Of a stretch of DNA of 56,308 bases, positions 34,224-42,732 are shown in pieces. Under the pieces are notes generated by a model. It was not told the origin of the DNA and ran no database searches. It saw nothing but the letters and a program-made list of their open reading frames with translations. Positions within the stretch are counted from its first letter, which is position 1, and the number at the start of each line of letters is the position of its first letter. This DNA is from Acidobacteriaceae bacterium (lineage in GTDB: Bacteria > Acidobacteriota > Terriglobia > Terriglobales > Acidobacteriaceae). Position numbers and translations under genes: made by a program. The stretch lies in NCBI GenBank assembly GCA_003132445.1, contig PKXU01000151.1:1-56308 (forward strand). Reading direction: 5' to 3'.

Positions 34224-35228
34224 GTGAAGAAGATCGGAATTTTATTTGGCATGGAGAACACTTTCCCCCCGGCTTTGGTCGAGAAGATTAACTCGATGAA
34301 AGTCGAAGACGTCGAGGCCGAGTTCGTGAAGATCGGCGGCATTCGCATGGACGAGCCGAAGAAATATGCCGTCATCATCGACCGGATTTCGCAGGATATC
34401 CAGTTTTATCGCGCCTATCTTAAAAATGCGGTGCTGCACGGGACGATCGTGGTGAACAATCCATTCTGGTGGACGGCGGATGACAAGTTTTTCAATTACG
34501 CGCTGGCGCACAAGATGGGCGTGGCCATTCCGCCGACTATTATTTTGCCGCATAACAAGCATCCGGAAGGGACGACCGATCAGTCGATGCGGAATTTGAT
34601 TTTTCCGCTGAACTGGCAGGAGTTGTTCGACTACGTCGGCTTCCCCGCGTTCTTGAAACCATATTCCGGCGGCGGATGGAAGCATGTCTACAAAGTGCAT
34701 TCGCCGGAAGAATTTTTCCATCACTACAACCAGACCGGTGATTTGTGCATGACGCTGCAGCATGGCGTGGAGTTTGAGGAGTATTACCGGTGCTATGTGG
34801 TGGGGCAGGAAAAAGTGCACATCATGAAATACGATCCCCGGGCGCCCTTTCACGAACGTTACGTGAAAGGAAATCCTGCGCCGTCGTCGGAGGCGCTGCG
34901 CACGCGCATGGAAAAAGATGCGCTGTCTCTATGCCGGGCCCTGGGGTACGACTTGAATACCGTGGAATTTGCGGTGGAAGGCGGCGTGCCCTACGCGATC
35001 GACTTTCTGAATCCTGCCCCGGATGCGGAGATCACATCGGTGGGGCAGGAAAATTTTGACTGGATTGTGAATGCAGTCGCCGAGATGGCGGTGAAGATGG
35101 CGCAGAGCGGTGCGAGTCCGGTGAAAGAAATGCGCTGGGCGGAATTCCTGGCGGGAACGCCGGCGAAGCAAGCTCGTAAAGCCGCGCCAGACTGGGTTGC
35201 GGAACGCAAACGAAAGCCCGCGAAATAG
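34224..35228 (+). CDS. ATP-grasp ligase-like protein
   Basis: 334 residues from GTG 34224, which has GGAG eight bases upstream. The N-terminal segment (KKIGILFGMENTFPPALVEKI) is a Rossmann-like pre-ATP-grasp domain. The ATP-grasp core has FPAFLKPYSGGGWKHV, a glycine-rich ATP-binding loop, then QHGVEFEEYYRCYVVG. The metal-binding DFLNPAPD near residue 265 has the D-x-N pattern. ATP-grasp enzymes join a carboxylate to an amine or thiol through an acyl-phosphate. The substrate is unknown. It directly precedes a second, unrelated carboxylate-amine ligase gene (130-base gap). Confidence 0.9.
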   Translation: MKKIGILFGMENTFPPALVEKINSMKVEDVEAEFVKIGGIRMDEPKKYAVIIDRISQDIQFYRAYLKNAVLHGTIVVNNPFWWTADDKFFNYALAHKMGVAIPPTIILPHNKHPEGTTDQSMRNLIFPLNWQELFDYVGFPAFLKPYSGGGWKHVYKVHSPEEFFHHYNQTGDLCMTLQHGVEFEEYYRCYVVGQEKVHIMKYDPRAPFHERYVKGNPAPSSEALRTRMEKDALSLCRALGYDLNTVEFAVEGGVPYAIDFLNPAPDAEITSVGQENFDWIVNAVAEMAVKMAQSGASPVKEMRWAEFLAGTPAKQARKAAPDWVAERKRKPAK

Positions 35229-35357
35229 CGCTGGCATCGCCATGCCGACACGTTTTCTAAACCGGGGTGCCCCACTTCTCGCTTCCTTTGCGAGAAGTGG
35301 GAGAAACCCGCCCCTCACAGTATACTCAGAGTGACAAAACGTACGTTGGAACTGTAA

Positions 35358-36497
35358 ATGCCACCCACTTTTACCATCGGAATTGAAGAGGAGTATCAGA
35401 CCATCGACCCCGAAACTCGGGATCTGCGCTCCCACATTCAGGCCGAAATCCTGCAGAAGGGAAGGATGATTCTTCAGGAACGGGTGAAGGCCGAGATGCA
35501 CCAGTCAGTGGTCGAAGTAGGCACATCAGTCTGCAGCAATATTCAGGATGCGAAGGCCGAAGTCAAGAAGCTGCGCAGCAACATGGTGCGGCTGGCGAAG
35601 GAGAATGGATTGCGGCTGGCCTCGGCGGCCACGCACCCGTTTGGCGATTGGCGCGAGCAGGCGATCCATCCCGACGAGCGCTACAAGAATATTGTTGAAG
35701 ATTTGCAGCTGGTGGCGCGGGCGAATCTGATTTTTGGTTTGCACGTGCATATAGGGATCGACGATCGCGAGACGGCGATCCACATGATGAATCATGCGCG
35801 CTATTTTTTGCCCCACCTGCTGGCACTGTCGACCAATTCTCCATTCTGGCTGGGGATGAATACCGGGTTGAAATCTTACCGGTGCAAAGTGTTCGACAAA
35901 TTTCCGCGGACCAATATTCCCGATTATTTTCCCAGCTGGGGCGAGTACGAAAACTTCATTAAGCTGCTGATCAAGACCAACTGCATCGATAACGCCAAGA
36001 AGATCTGGTGGGATATTCGGCCGCATCCCTTCTTCAACACGCTTGAGTTTCGCGTATGCGACATTCCCATGCGGGCCGATGAAACCATCGCGTTGGCCGC
36101 GCTGATTCAGGCAACCGTGGCGAAACTGTATAAGCTGCATACAGCGAATCAGGGATTCCGCCTGTACCGGCGCGCCTTGATCATGGAAAACAAGTGGCGG
36201 GCGTCGCGCTATGGGCTCGACGGAAAACTGATCGATTTTGGCAAGCAGAAGGAAGTACCGGCGCGCGATCTCATCCACGAATATCTGGAGTTCGTCGACG
36301 ACGTGGTAGACGAACTCGGCTCGCGCGAGGAACTGAACTACATCCACGAGATTCTGAAAATGGGCAACGGAGCTGAGCGTCAGTTGCGAGTCTTTCAGGA
36401 GACTGGAGATTTGAAAAAAGTGGTCGATTACATCGTTGAAGAAACGGAAGCGGGACTCGAGGAAGAGGAGCCCGAATCCGTTCGAAAAGTAGGTTGA
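35358..36497 (+). CDS. Carboxylate-amine ligase, GCS2 (YbdK-like) family
   Basis: 379 residues of the glutamate-cysteine ligase type 2 / COG2170 family. Signatures are GIEEEYQTIDPETRDL at the N-terminus, VEVGTSVCSNI, ASAATHPFGDW, the metal-site stretch FGLHVHIG, and TLEFRVCDIPMRADETIALAALIQ. These enzymes form gamma-glutamyl or other amide bonds using ATP. E. coli YbdK has weak glutamate-cysteine ligase activity. The C-terminus is acidic (EETEAGLEEEEPESV). The gene ends 11 bases before the ATG of the M29 peptidase gene, so translational coupling is likely. Confidence 0.93.
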   Translation: MPPTFTIGIEEEYQTIDPETRDLRSHIQAEILQKGRMILQERVKAEMHQSVVEVGTSVCSNIQDAKAEVKKLRSNMVRLAKENGLRLASAATHPFGDWREQAIHPDERYKNIVEDLQLVARANLIFGLHVHIGIDDRETAIHMMNHARYFLPHLLALSTNSPFWLGMNTGLKSYRCKVFDKFPRTNIPDYFPSWGEYENFIKLLIKTNCIDNAKKIWWDIRPHPFFNTLEFRVCDIPMRADETIALAALIQATVAKLYKLHTANQGFRLYRRALIMENKWRASRYGLDGKLIDFGKQKEVPARDLIHEYLEFVDDVVDELGSREELNYIHEILKMGNGAERQLRVFQETGDLKKVVDYIVEETEAGLEEEEPESVRKVG

Positions 36498-36508
36498 AAA
36501 GTAAGTTA

Positions 36509-37591
36509 ATGAGCGCTCCCGCAAAACCAGTCAAAGAACCAATCAAAATCACCGCGCCAGCCAAGCCTGGGCGCGGCTCCCTCGACATCCCTTTTGATCC
36601 TGCCTATTCGCCGGGAGCAGTCAATGCTGTAAACATCTGCCTGCGCGTGCAGCCGGGCGAACAAGCCTGCGTCATCACCGACGAAGCGACCATCGAGATC
36701 GCGGCCTCCATCGTGCACGAACTGGAAACGCTTGGCACGCCATACCACGCCTGGGTGCTCGAAGAATTAGCTACGCGTCCTCTAAAAGACTTGCCGCGCG
36801 AGATTCTCGACGACCTCGAGATCAGCCAGGTTTCCATTTTTGCAGTCCAGGTGCAAACCCATGAATTGCGCTCGCGCATTCAAATGACCGACGTGGTCAA
36901 TCGTCGCAAAATTCGTCACGCGCACATGGTGAACATCAACCGCCAGATCATGCTCGAAGGCATGCGCGCAGATTTTCGGCGAGTCGACCGGCTCAGCCAG
37001 AAAGTTGTCGATATGGTGCGCGGGGCTTCGCAGGTGCGGGCCCAGACCGCCGCCGGCACCGATCTGACCGCGGATTTGAATCACAACTACAAATGGCTGA
37101 AGACCAGCGGAATCATCAGCCCGGAAAAGTGGGGAAATCTGCCTGGCGGAGAAATCTTTACCACCCCGGGCGAAGTGAACGGCACCTTCGTTATTGACGG
37201 CGTGGTGGGCGATTATCTCTGCGCGAAGTTCGGCAACTTGCAGCAAAATCCGCTGACCATCCGCGTCCGTGGGAACCGCCTGACCGAGGCGCATTCTGAA
37301 AATCGCGAATTGGAAGATGATTTCTGGAAATACACGCACACCGATGAGAACAGCGATCGCGTCGGCGAGTTTGCCATTGGCACAAACATCGATCTGAAAG
37401 AAGTGATCGGCCACATTCTGCAGGACGAGAAATACCCTGGAGTGCACATCGCGTTCGGCAATCCCTACGGCGCGCATACCGGCGCCGAGTGGGATTCCAC
37501 GACCCACATTGATGTGGTCGGCCGGAAATTCAATATCTGGGTCGACGACCAGCAAATCATGCGCGACGGCAAGTTCTTAATAGAGGCCTGA
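36509..37591 (+). CDS. M29-family aminopeptidase
   Basis: 360 residues; the ATG at 36509 is preferred to a TTG at 36494 that overlaps the previous stop. The fold matches thermophilic aminopeptidases (family M29). Metal ligands are likely in NLPGGEIFTTPGEVNG, VGEFAIGTNIDLKEV and the C-terminal HIAFGNPYGAHTGAEWDSTTHID. A Pro/Ala/Lys-rich N-terminal extension of about 30 residues is unusual. M29 enzymes release N-terminal residues using two metal ions, in the cytoplasm. Tight linkage to the amide ligase suggests it processes or recycles the ligase product. That is an inference. Confidence 0.92.
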   Translation: MSAPAKPVKEPIKITAPAKPGRGSLDIPFDPAYSPGAVNAVNICLRVQPGEQACVITDEATIEIAASIVHELETLGTPYHAWVLEELATRPLKDLPREILDDLEISQVSIFAVQVQTHELRSRIQMTDVVNRRKIRHAHMVNINRQIMLEGMRADFRRVDRLSQKVVDMVRGASQVRAQTAAGTDLTADLNHNYKWLKTSGIISPEKWGNLPGGEIFTTPGEVNGTFVIDGVVGDYLCAKFGNLQQNPLTIRVRGNRLTEAHSENRELEDDFWKYTHTDENSDRVGEFAIGTNIDLKEVIGHILQDEKYPGVHIAFGNPYGAHTGAEWDSTTHIDVVGRKFNIWVDDQQIMRDGKFLIEA

Positions 37592-37647
37592 GCGCTGCGA
37601 GACTTTCTTGGCCGGCCAGCATATTTCTATTCACACACCCGATATTT

Positions 37648-38451
37648 ATGGATCTGGTATTTATGGATCTGGGTTTGAAAAACCGTGTAGCTGTGGTTGC
37701 GGCCTCCAGTCAGGGGCTCGGCCTCGCCACGGCTGCAGCTTTTGCGGCCGAAGGTTGCCGCGTCGCCATGTGCGCGCGTAATGAGCAAACGCTGCAGGCA
37801 GCCGCGCAAAAGATCGGGGAGCAATACGCTGCGCAGGTCTTCGCAGAAGCGTTTGACGTTGCCGACTCCACTGCCGTCAGCCAATTCGTTTCCGCCGTCG
37901 TTAATCACTTCGGCGGCGTCGACATCTGCGTCACCAACGCCGGCGGACCGCCCGCCAAAGGATTTCTTGCCGCCACGCTCGACGACTGGCAGCACGCCCT
38001 CGACTTGAATTTCCTCAGCACCGTGTACTTCGCTCGGGAAGTCATTCCGCACATGCAGCGCCAGCACTGGGGACGAATTATTACCATCACGTCCATCACG
38101 ACCAAGCAGCCGCTTGCCGACCTCGTGCTTTCCAACGCCGTTCGGGCCGCGGTCGTGGGATTGGTGAAGAGCCTGGCCAACGAATTTGGCAAAGATGGAA
38201 TACTCGTCAACAACGTGGGCCCGGGATTCACCGCGACCGACCGTCTAAAAGAACTCGCCAAATCTCGCTCCGCCGCCTCAGGTAAAACCGAGCAGGAGAT
38301 TTTCCATGCCTGGGCTGCCGAAACTCCGCTCCAGCGTGTCGGCAACCCCCGCGAACTCGCCGATACCATCGTCTGGCTGTCGTCGGAACGCGCCTCCTAT
38401 ATCACCGGCCAAACAGTGCTGGTCGATGGCGGCGCTTACAAAGGATTGTGA
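37648..38451 (+). CDS. Short-chain dehydrogenase-like protein lacking the usual catalytic Tyr/Lys
   Basis: 267 residues with SDR architecture (NRVAVVAASSQGLGLATA cofactor region, NAGGPPAKGF, final ASYITGQTVLVDGGAYKGL). The glycine motif is altered (ASSQGLG), and the YxxxK catalytic motif is replaced by SNAVR. This agrees with the BKR-like SDR subgroup known to deviate from the classical tetrad. It may still bind NAD(P), but the standard mechanism is unlikely. A 15-base direct repeat duplicates ATGGATCTGG at the start, giving two possible ATGs (37648 and 37663). Confidence 0.9.
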   Translation: MDLVFMDLGLKNRVAVVAASSQGLGLATAAAFAAEGCRVAMCARNEQTLQAAAQKIGEQYAAQVFAEAFDVADSTAVSQFVSAVVNHFGGVDICVTNAGGPPAKGFLAATLDDWQHALDLNFLSTVYFAREVIPHMQRQHWGRIITITSITTKQPLADLVLSNAVRAAVVGLVKSLANEFGKDGILVNNVGPGFTATDRLKELAKSRSAASGKTEQEIFHAWAAETPLQRVGNPRELADTIVWLSSERASYITGQTVLVDGGAYKGL

Positions 38452-38700
38452 ATTGTTTGGCCAAGAATGTTTGCCATGAACGTTCGGCTAGTCTCGCTTT
38501 CGCCGAGCGCCGCACTAGCGCGGCCGGAAACTTTTCCCCACAAGAATCACTTTCACTATCGGCGGTTTCCCTTACAATCAATGGTCTGGCGTACTTCCCG
38601 CAGAACTCGCCCGTGCCCTGAAGTAAGGCAAAGTTACGGCGAACAAATTCACTGATCCACCGATAACTGGCTCAAAGATAAACATCACCAGGCGACCAAC

Positions 38701-39186
38701 ATGGCGAAAAAGAATTCGAAAATTAAAACGAAAGCGTCATCCCGCACAACAATCCGCGCAAAAATCAAGGACACGGCGTCGCACACTCGCGCGAAACGCG
38801 CCGTCACCAAACACGCGGCGGGAACTGCCGCCCTGCAATACATTCCCTGGCACACGATTCCGCTCGAAGAACTCAATCCGCTGCTGCAGCGGCAATTCGT
38901 GGTCGGCCAGGAAATTATGGTGGCGCGCGTGCTGCTGAAAAAAGGATGCATCGTCCCTGAGCACAGCCATCACAACGAGCAACTCACCTACATACTCGAT
39001 GGCGCGCTCAAATTCTGGATCGACGGCAGAGAAATCGTCGTCCACTCCGGCGAAGTGCTATGCATTCCCGCGAACATGCCGCACAAGGCCGAGGCGCTCG
39101 AAGATACAGTCGACCTCGACGTTTTTAGTCCTCCGCGCGCCGATTGGATCAACAAGAGTGACCAATATCTGCGAGGAACGAAATAA
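38701..39186 (+). CDS. Cupin-domain protein with basic N-terminal tail
   Basis: 161 residues. Residues 1-40 are rich in Lys/Arg/Thr/Ala and probably disordered. Residues 60-150 form one cupin barrel: PEHSHHNEQLTYILDGALKFWIDG (the metal-binding HxH...E) and GEVLCIPANMPHKAEAL with the last His. Such small cupins bind a metal and either isomerise or oxidise small molecules or act as sensors. The substrate is unknown. It precedes threonine synthase by only eight bases, so the two are probably co-transcribed. Confidence 0.88.
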   Translation: MAKKNSKIKTKASSRTTIRAKIKDTASHTRAKRAVTKHAAGTAALQYIPWHTIPLEELNPLLQRQFVVGQEIMVARVLLKKGCIVPEHSHHNEQLTYILDGALKFWIDGREIVVHSGEVLCIPANMPHKAEALEDTVDLDVFSPPRADWINKSDQYLRGTK

Positions 39187-39194
39187 TTCTCTCC

Positions 39195-40574
39195 ATGCCG
39201 CCTCTATCCACTTCTGCCATCGGCATTCGTCACCCCGCCTACCGATTCCGTTGCGTGGCGTGCGGCCATCTGAGTGACCATGCCAGCCAGGACTTCCGCT
39301 GCTCGACGTGTGAAGATAAAGACCTGCTCGAAATCACCTACCCGCAATGGCAGGAATCTTGCCCCGACATATCAAGATTGAAATCGGCATGGCAGCAACG
39401 GCGTCTCTCGCAGTCGGCCATCGATCGGAGCGGTGTGTGGCGCTTCCGCGACTTGCTTCCCCCACTCACCAACGCCGACTCGGTCATCACGCTGCGCGAG
39501 GGCAACACTCCACTGTATGAGCTTCCCCGGTGCGCCCGCATTACCGGTGTGCCGCGTCTCTTTGGCAAACATCAGGGATTGAATCCCACAGGTTCGTTTA
39601 AAGACACCGGCATGACGGTCGCTGCCACCTTCGCGCGCTTGGCCGGATTTCGCTGGGTCGCCTGTGCCTCCACAGGCAACACATCAGCCTCCATGGCCGC
39701 CTACGCGGCCCGCGGAGGCATGCGCAGCCTCGTGCTCGTTCCCGACGGCAAGATTTCCTGGAGCAAACTCTCCCAGGCGCTCGACTACGGTTCCGTGACC
39801 TGCCAACTGCGCACCGATTTCGACGGTTGCCTGCGCCTGTTGCAGGAACTCGTTCTGCGCGCGCCCGTCTACCAGTTGAATTCCATCAATCCTTTTCGTC
39901 TCGAGGGTCAGAAGACACTCGCCATCGAACTGCTCGAGCAATTCGACTGGCAGCCCCCGGATCACATCATCGTGCCCGGTGGCAATTTAGGAAATAGTTC
40001 TGCCATCGGCAAGGCGCTGATCGAAATGCGCGATCTCGGACTGATTTCGCGTTTGCCCAAGTTATCGATCATTCAAGCCGAGGGCGCCAACGCGCTGGTT
40101 CGCACCTTGCGCGAAACCGGCGGCAAACGCTTGATCAGCGTCCACGCCGAAACTCGCGCTACTGCAGTTCGGATTGGCAATCCGGCATCGTGGAAAAAAG
40201 CGGTCCACGTCCTCGAAGCTACGGCTGGGGCGTGTGAACAGGTGAGTGAAATTGAAATTGCTCAGGCCAAAGCGGAGATTGGTGCCGAGGGAATCGGCTG
40301 CGAACCCGCATCCGCAGTCGCCCTGGCTGGATTGAAGAAGCTGCTGCAGCAAGGTTTTGTGAAGCCGGAAGAAAGCGTGGTTCTGGTTTTGACCGGAAAT
40401 TTGCTCAAGGACCCCGACTACACTATGGACTTCCATCGCGGCGCCTTGTTCAATGGCACTCCCGACGAAATTGCCGCCGCAGCATTGAATCCGTTACGCC
40501 GCCCGCCGATCGTACTCGATGCCACGCTCGACGCCGTCCTACGCACTCTGGAGGAGGCTGAGAAGATCCTGTAA
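39195..40574 (+). CDS. thrC: Threonine synthase
   Basis: 459 residues. It converts O-phosphohomoserine to threonine with PLP. The N-terminus has a four-cysteine zinc-ribbon-like patch (FRCVACG ... FRCSTCED) seen in a subset of threonine synthases. The PLP lysine is in LNPTGSFKDTGM, and GNTSASMAAYAARGG and the phosphate loop VPGGNLGNSSAIG follow. GCEPASAVALAGL is typical. It lies directly upstream of homoserine kinase (77-base gap), so two consecutive steps of threonine synthesis are encoded together. Confidence 0.96.
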   Translation: MPPLSTSAIGIRHPAYRFRCVACGHLSDHASQDFRCSTCEDKDLLEITYPQWQESCPDISRLKSAWQQRRLSQSAIDRSGVWRFRDLLPPLTNADSVITLREGNTPLYELPRCARITGVPRLFGKHQGLNPTGSFKDTGMTVAATFARLAGFRWVACASTGNTSASMAAYAARGGMRSLVLVPDGKISWSKLSQALDYGSVTCQLRTDFDGCLRLLQELVLRAPVYQLNSINPFRLEGQKTLAIELLEQFDWQPPDHIIVPGGNLGNSSAIGKALIEMRDLGLISRLPKLSIIQAEGANALVRTLRETGGKRLISVHAETRATAVRIGNPASWKKAVHVLEATAGACEQVSEIEIAQAKAEIGAEGIGCEPASAVALAGLKKLLQQGFVKPEESVVLVLTGNLLKDPDYTMDFHRGALFNGTPDEIAAAALNPLRRPPIVLDATLDAVLRTLEEAEKIL

Positions 40575-40651
40575 CTGTAGCCGTCGCCTCGGCTTCGACC
40601 AAGGAGTCTCGTCGATGCCAAGCTTCCATCGCGGCGTTTTCAAAATTGAAC

Positions 40652-41677
40652 ATGTCAGCCATCGTCAAGAATTCGAAACAAACCCTTCGTCTGGCCCTTC
40701 CGGCGACGTCCGCCAATCTCGGACCGGCCTTCGACGCGGCCGCGCTTGCCATGGATTTCTACATCAAGCTCGAATCTCACCCCGCCCCCGAATTCTCTAT
40801 CGTCGCTACCGGACGCGACCGTGAGATCTGCGGAAAGCTTCAGGATCACCTTATTTTGCAAACCTACCGTGAGGTCCTCGAAACCGCCGGTCGTCCAGTC
40901 ATCCCGCTTTCGCTCAAAATCGCCAATGACATTCCCATCGGCAAAGGTTGTGGCTCCTCGGCAGCTGCCCGGCTAGCAGGCATTGCGCTGGCAGTACGCT
41001 TCGGCCGTCTGCGCTGGACGGATGCCCAGATCATCGCGGAAGCTTCCCGGCGCGAGTTCCATCCCGACAACGCCTCAGCCTGCTGGATGGGTGGTCTCAC
41101 GGTAGCGCGCATGTCGGGACTTACCGAGGATGGGATGAATGACGATGGGCTGAATGGCGAAGCCCAGGTCGTGAACATTCGTCCGAAAGGGAAGTGGCCG
41201 CTGTTGCTGGCCGTTCCCGATCAGAGCCTTTCGACCGAGGAAGCTCGTCGCGTCCTGCCCGCGCAATATTCACGAGCCGACGCGGTTCGAAACGTGCAGA
41301 ATTCCATGCTTCTGCTCGCGGCCTTCATGCAGGGCAGGCCAGACCTTCTTTCGACCGCTCTTGAAGACCGTATCCACCAGCCTTATCGCGCAGCGCTCTG
41401 CCCGTTGCTCGGCTGTCTCCAGGAGCTAAAAGGGCAGGACGGCGTGCTGGGCGCAGTGTTGAGCGGAGCCGGACCCTCGGTTCTCATCTTTCTAGATCCC
41501 CGCAGTCTCGACCCCCGCACGCTCGATCCCCGCAGCCCGCGGCCCGGTCTCCGCACCCCGCTGCAAAAGACCCGCAAACTCGTCGCCGCTCATCTCACGC
41601 GCGCCAACCTAGCTGCGGAACTGCTCTCCACCTCGATCACCCTGCGCGGAGCACGACTCTCCTTCGCGAAATCCTGA
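40652..41677 (+). CDS. thrB: Homoserine kinase (GHMP family)
   Basis: 341 residues from ATG 40652. It phosphorylates homoserine for threonine synthase, encoded just upstream. Signatures are LPATSANLGPAFDAAALAM at the N-terminus, the ATP-binding PIGKGCGSSAAARLAG loop, and the C-terminal GAVLSGAGPSVLIFL. Directly after that strand is an in-frame 15-bp tandem repeat (41492-41536) coding LDPRS-LDPRT-LDPRS, then PRPG. It is not expected in the family and lengthens a surface loop. Everything else is intact, so activity is plausible. Confidence 0.95.
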   Translation: MSAIVKNSKQTLRLALPATSANLGPAFDAAALAMDFYIKLESHPAPEFSIVATGRDREICGKLQDHLILQTYREVLETAGRPVIPLSLKIANDIPIGKGCGSSAAARLAGIALAVRFGRLRWTDAQIIAEASRREFHPDNASACWMGGLTVARMSGLTEDGMNDDGLNGEAQVVNIRPKGKWPLLLAVPDQSLSTEEARRVLPAQYSRADAVRNVQNSMLLLAAFMQGRPDLLSTALEDRIHQPYRAALCPLLGCLQELKGQDGVLGAVLSGAGPSVLIFLDPRSLDPRTLDPRSPRPGLRTPLQKTRKLVAAHLTRANLAAELLSTSITLRGARLSFAKS

Positions 41678-41849
41678 CTTCTACAGAAACAACCGTATTC
41701 ACCCAGTTTCCGTTTCGACCTACATTCAATTGTCCCTCTTGCGAAACTAACCTGTGATGACCGTGTTTCTAGGATCAGCAAAAGCCGCGACCGAGTCCAG
41801 ACCCTCCCGACTGCACAGGCAGAGGTGCGCTGAGTGGGGTGTGTTGAAC

Positions 41850-42050
41850 ATGAAGTATCAAACTCGCCAAACTTCCATGCCTGACCGCCGCTTGGCCCGG
41901 AACCAGCAAGTCCGCAAAGAGATTCAGAGTTTCCTGCTTGCCCTTCGTTCCTATCCTGACAGCTTCGCCAAGAATCCAAGTATCACTTTCGAAATGCACC
42001 ACGGCGGCCTTGTGCGCGCGGCCACCGCAACGCCCCGTCGCCGTCCTTAG
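41850..42050 (+). CDS. Small basic protein of unknown function
   Basis: 66 residues from ATG 41850 with GGGGTG upstream. The sequence has a basic helix (DRRLARNQQVRKEIQSFLLAL) followed by SYPDSFAKNPSITFEMH and a basic tail. I recall short acidobacterial proteins with this VRKEI-x-x-FL...YPD-x-FA pattern, with no known function. The stop lies two bases before the 3' end of the convergent DinB gene. Confidence 0.55.
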   Translation: MKYQTRQTSMPDRRLARNQQVRKEIQSFLLALRSYPDSFAKNPSITFEMHHGGLVRAATATPRRRP

Positions 42051-42052
42051 CG

Positions 42053-42625
42053 CTATCCGCCGTTGCGGCTGGCGGGTGGCACAATTCCGTTCATCCGCAA
42101 ATACTCCACCATCTGCCCGTAGTGGTCGAAGCCGTGTGCCGCCACCGTGGTTGCCAAGCCTAGCCGAGTTACTGAGCCCTCGCCGAACGGGCTTTTCACG
42201 GTTCCCACCAGATTGCTCTCATTGATGCTCGCAATCGCCTTGTGCACATAGACGAATGAGTCTTTCAAATACTTCAGAATGTCCGCCTTGCTGGTCACAG
42301 ATGCCGGCCCGGCTTCGTCGCCGGTATCGACCGGCGGCTTCTGCTCCAGAATCGCAGCCCCCAGTTCGTAGTTCACCGCCGCCACGTGCTTGATCTGCTG
42401 GGCAAACGTGCGTACGCCTTTGAACTCCCCGTTCGTGGGAGCAAATCCAAACTTCTCCTCCGGCATCGCATCCGCGGCGGGAACAAATTCGTGCTCCAGA
42501 TTCGTCACCGTACTGTCCAGTACTTGCGTGACAGAGCGATGTTGTTCTTTCGGCTTTGCAGACTGCGCCGCCGCAATCGTCAGCATCAGCAAAACGCACC
42601 CTGCCACCGTCATTTTATTTCGCAT
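42053..42625 (-). CDS. Secreted DinB-like protein
   Basis: 190 residues with a signal peptide (MTVAGCVLLMLTIAAAQSA). The mature part is a four-helix DinB/YfiT-like bundle with likely metal ligands His in FAQQIKHVAAVNYELG and the HGFDHYGQMVEYLRMNGIVPP motif at the C-terminus. DinB-fold proteins bind a metal and many are thiol transferases. Export to the periplasm is common in Acidobacteria. It stands alone between the small basic protein and the permease. Confidence 0.9.
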   Translation of the reverse strand: MRNKMTVAGCVLLMLTIAAAQSAKPKEQHRSVTQVLDSTVTNLEHEFVPAADAMPEEKFGFAPTNGEFKGVRTFAQQIKHVAAVNYELGAAILEQKPPVDTGDEAGPASVTSKADILKYLKDSFVYVHKAIASINESNLVGTVKSPFGEGSVTRLGLATTVAAHGFDHYGQMVEYLRMNGIVPPASRNGG

Positions 42626-42732
42626 GAATTCCCCCCTTCTTTGAATTGCAAAATTGCCCGTGCCATCTTACTGCATTCGGCTGAAGGTGCAACCCTCGCG
42701 TCGTTGCCGCGTTCCTTCTGTCACGTCTGGCA

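Noticed and set aside
35526-36524. 332-codon minus-strand frame
   Set aside because: Antisense shadow of the GCS2-type ligase gene, which has all family motifs on the plus strand.
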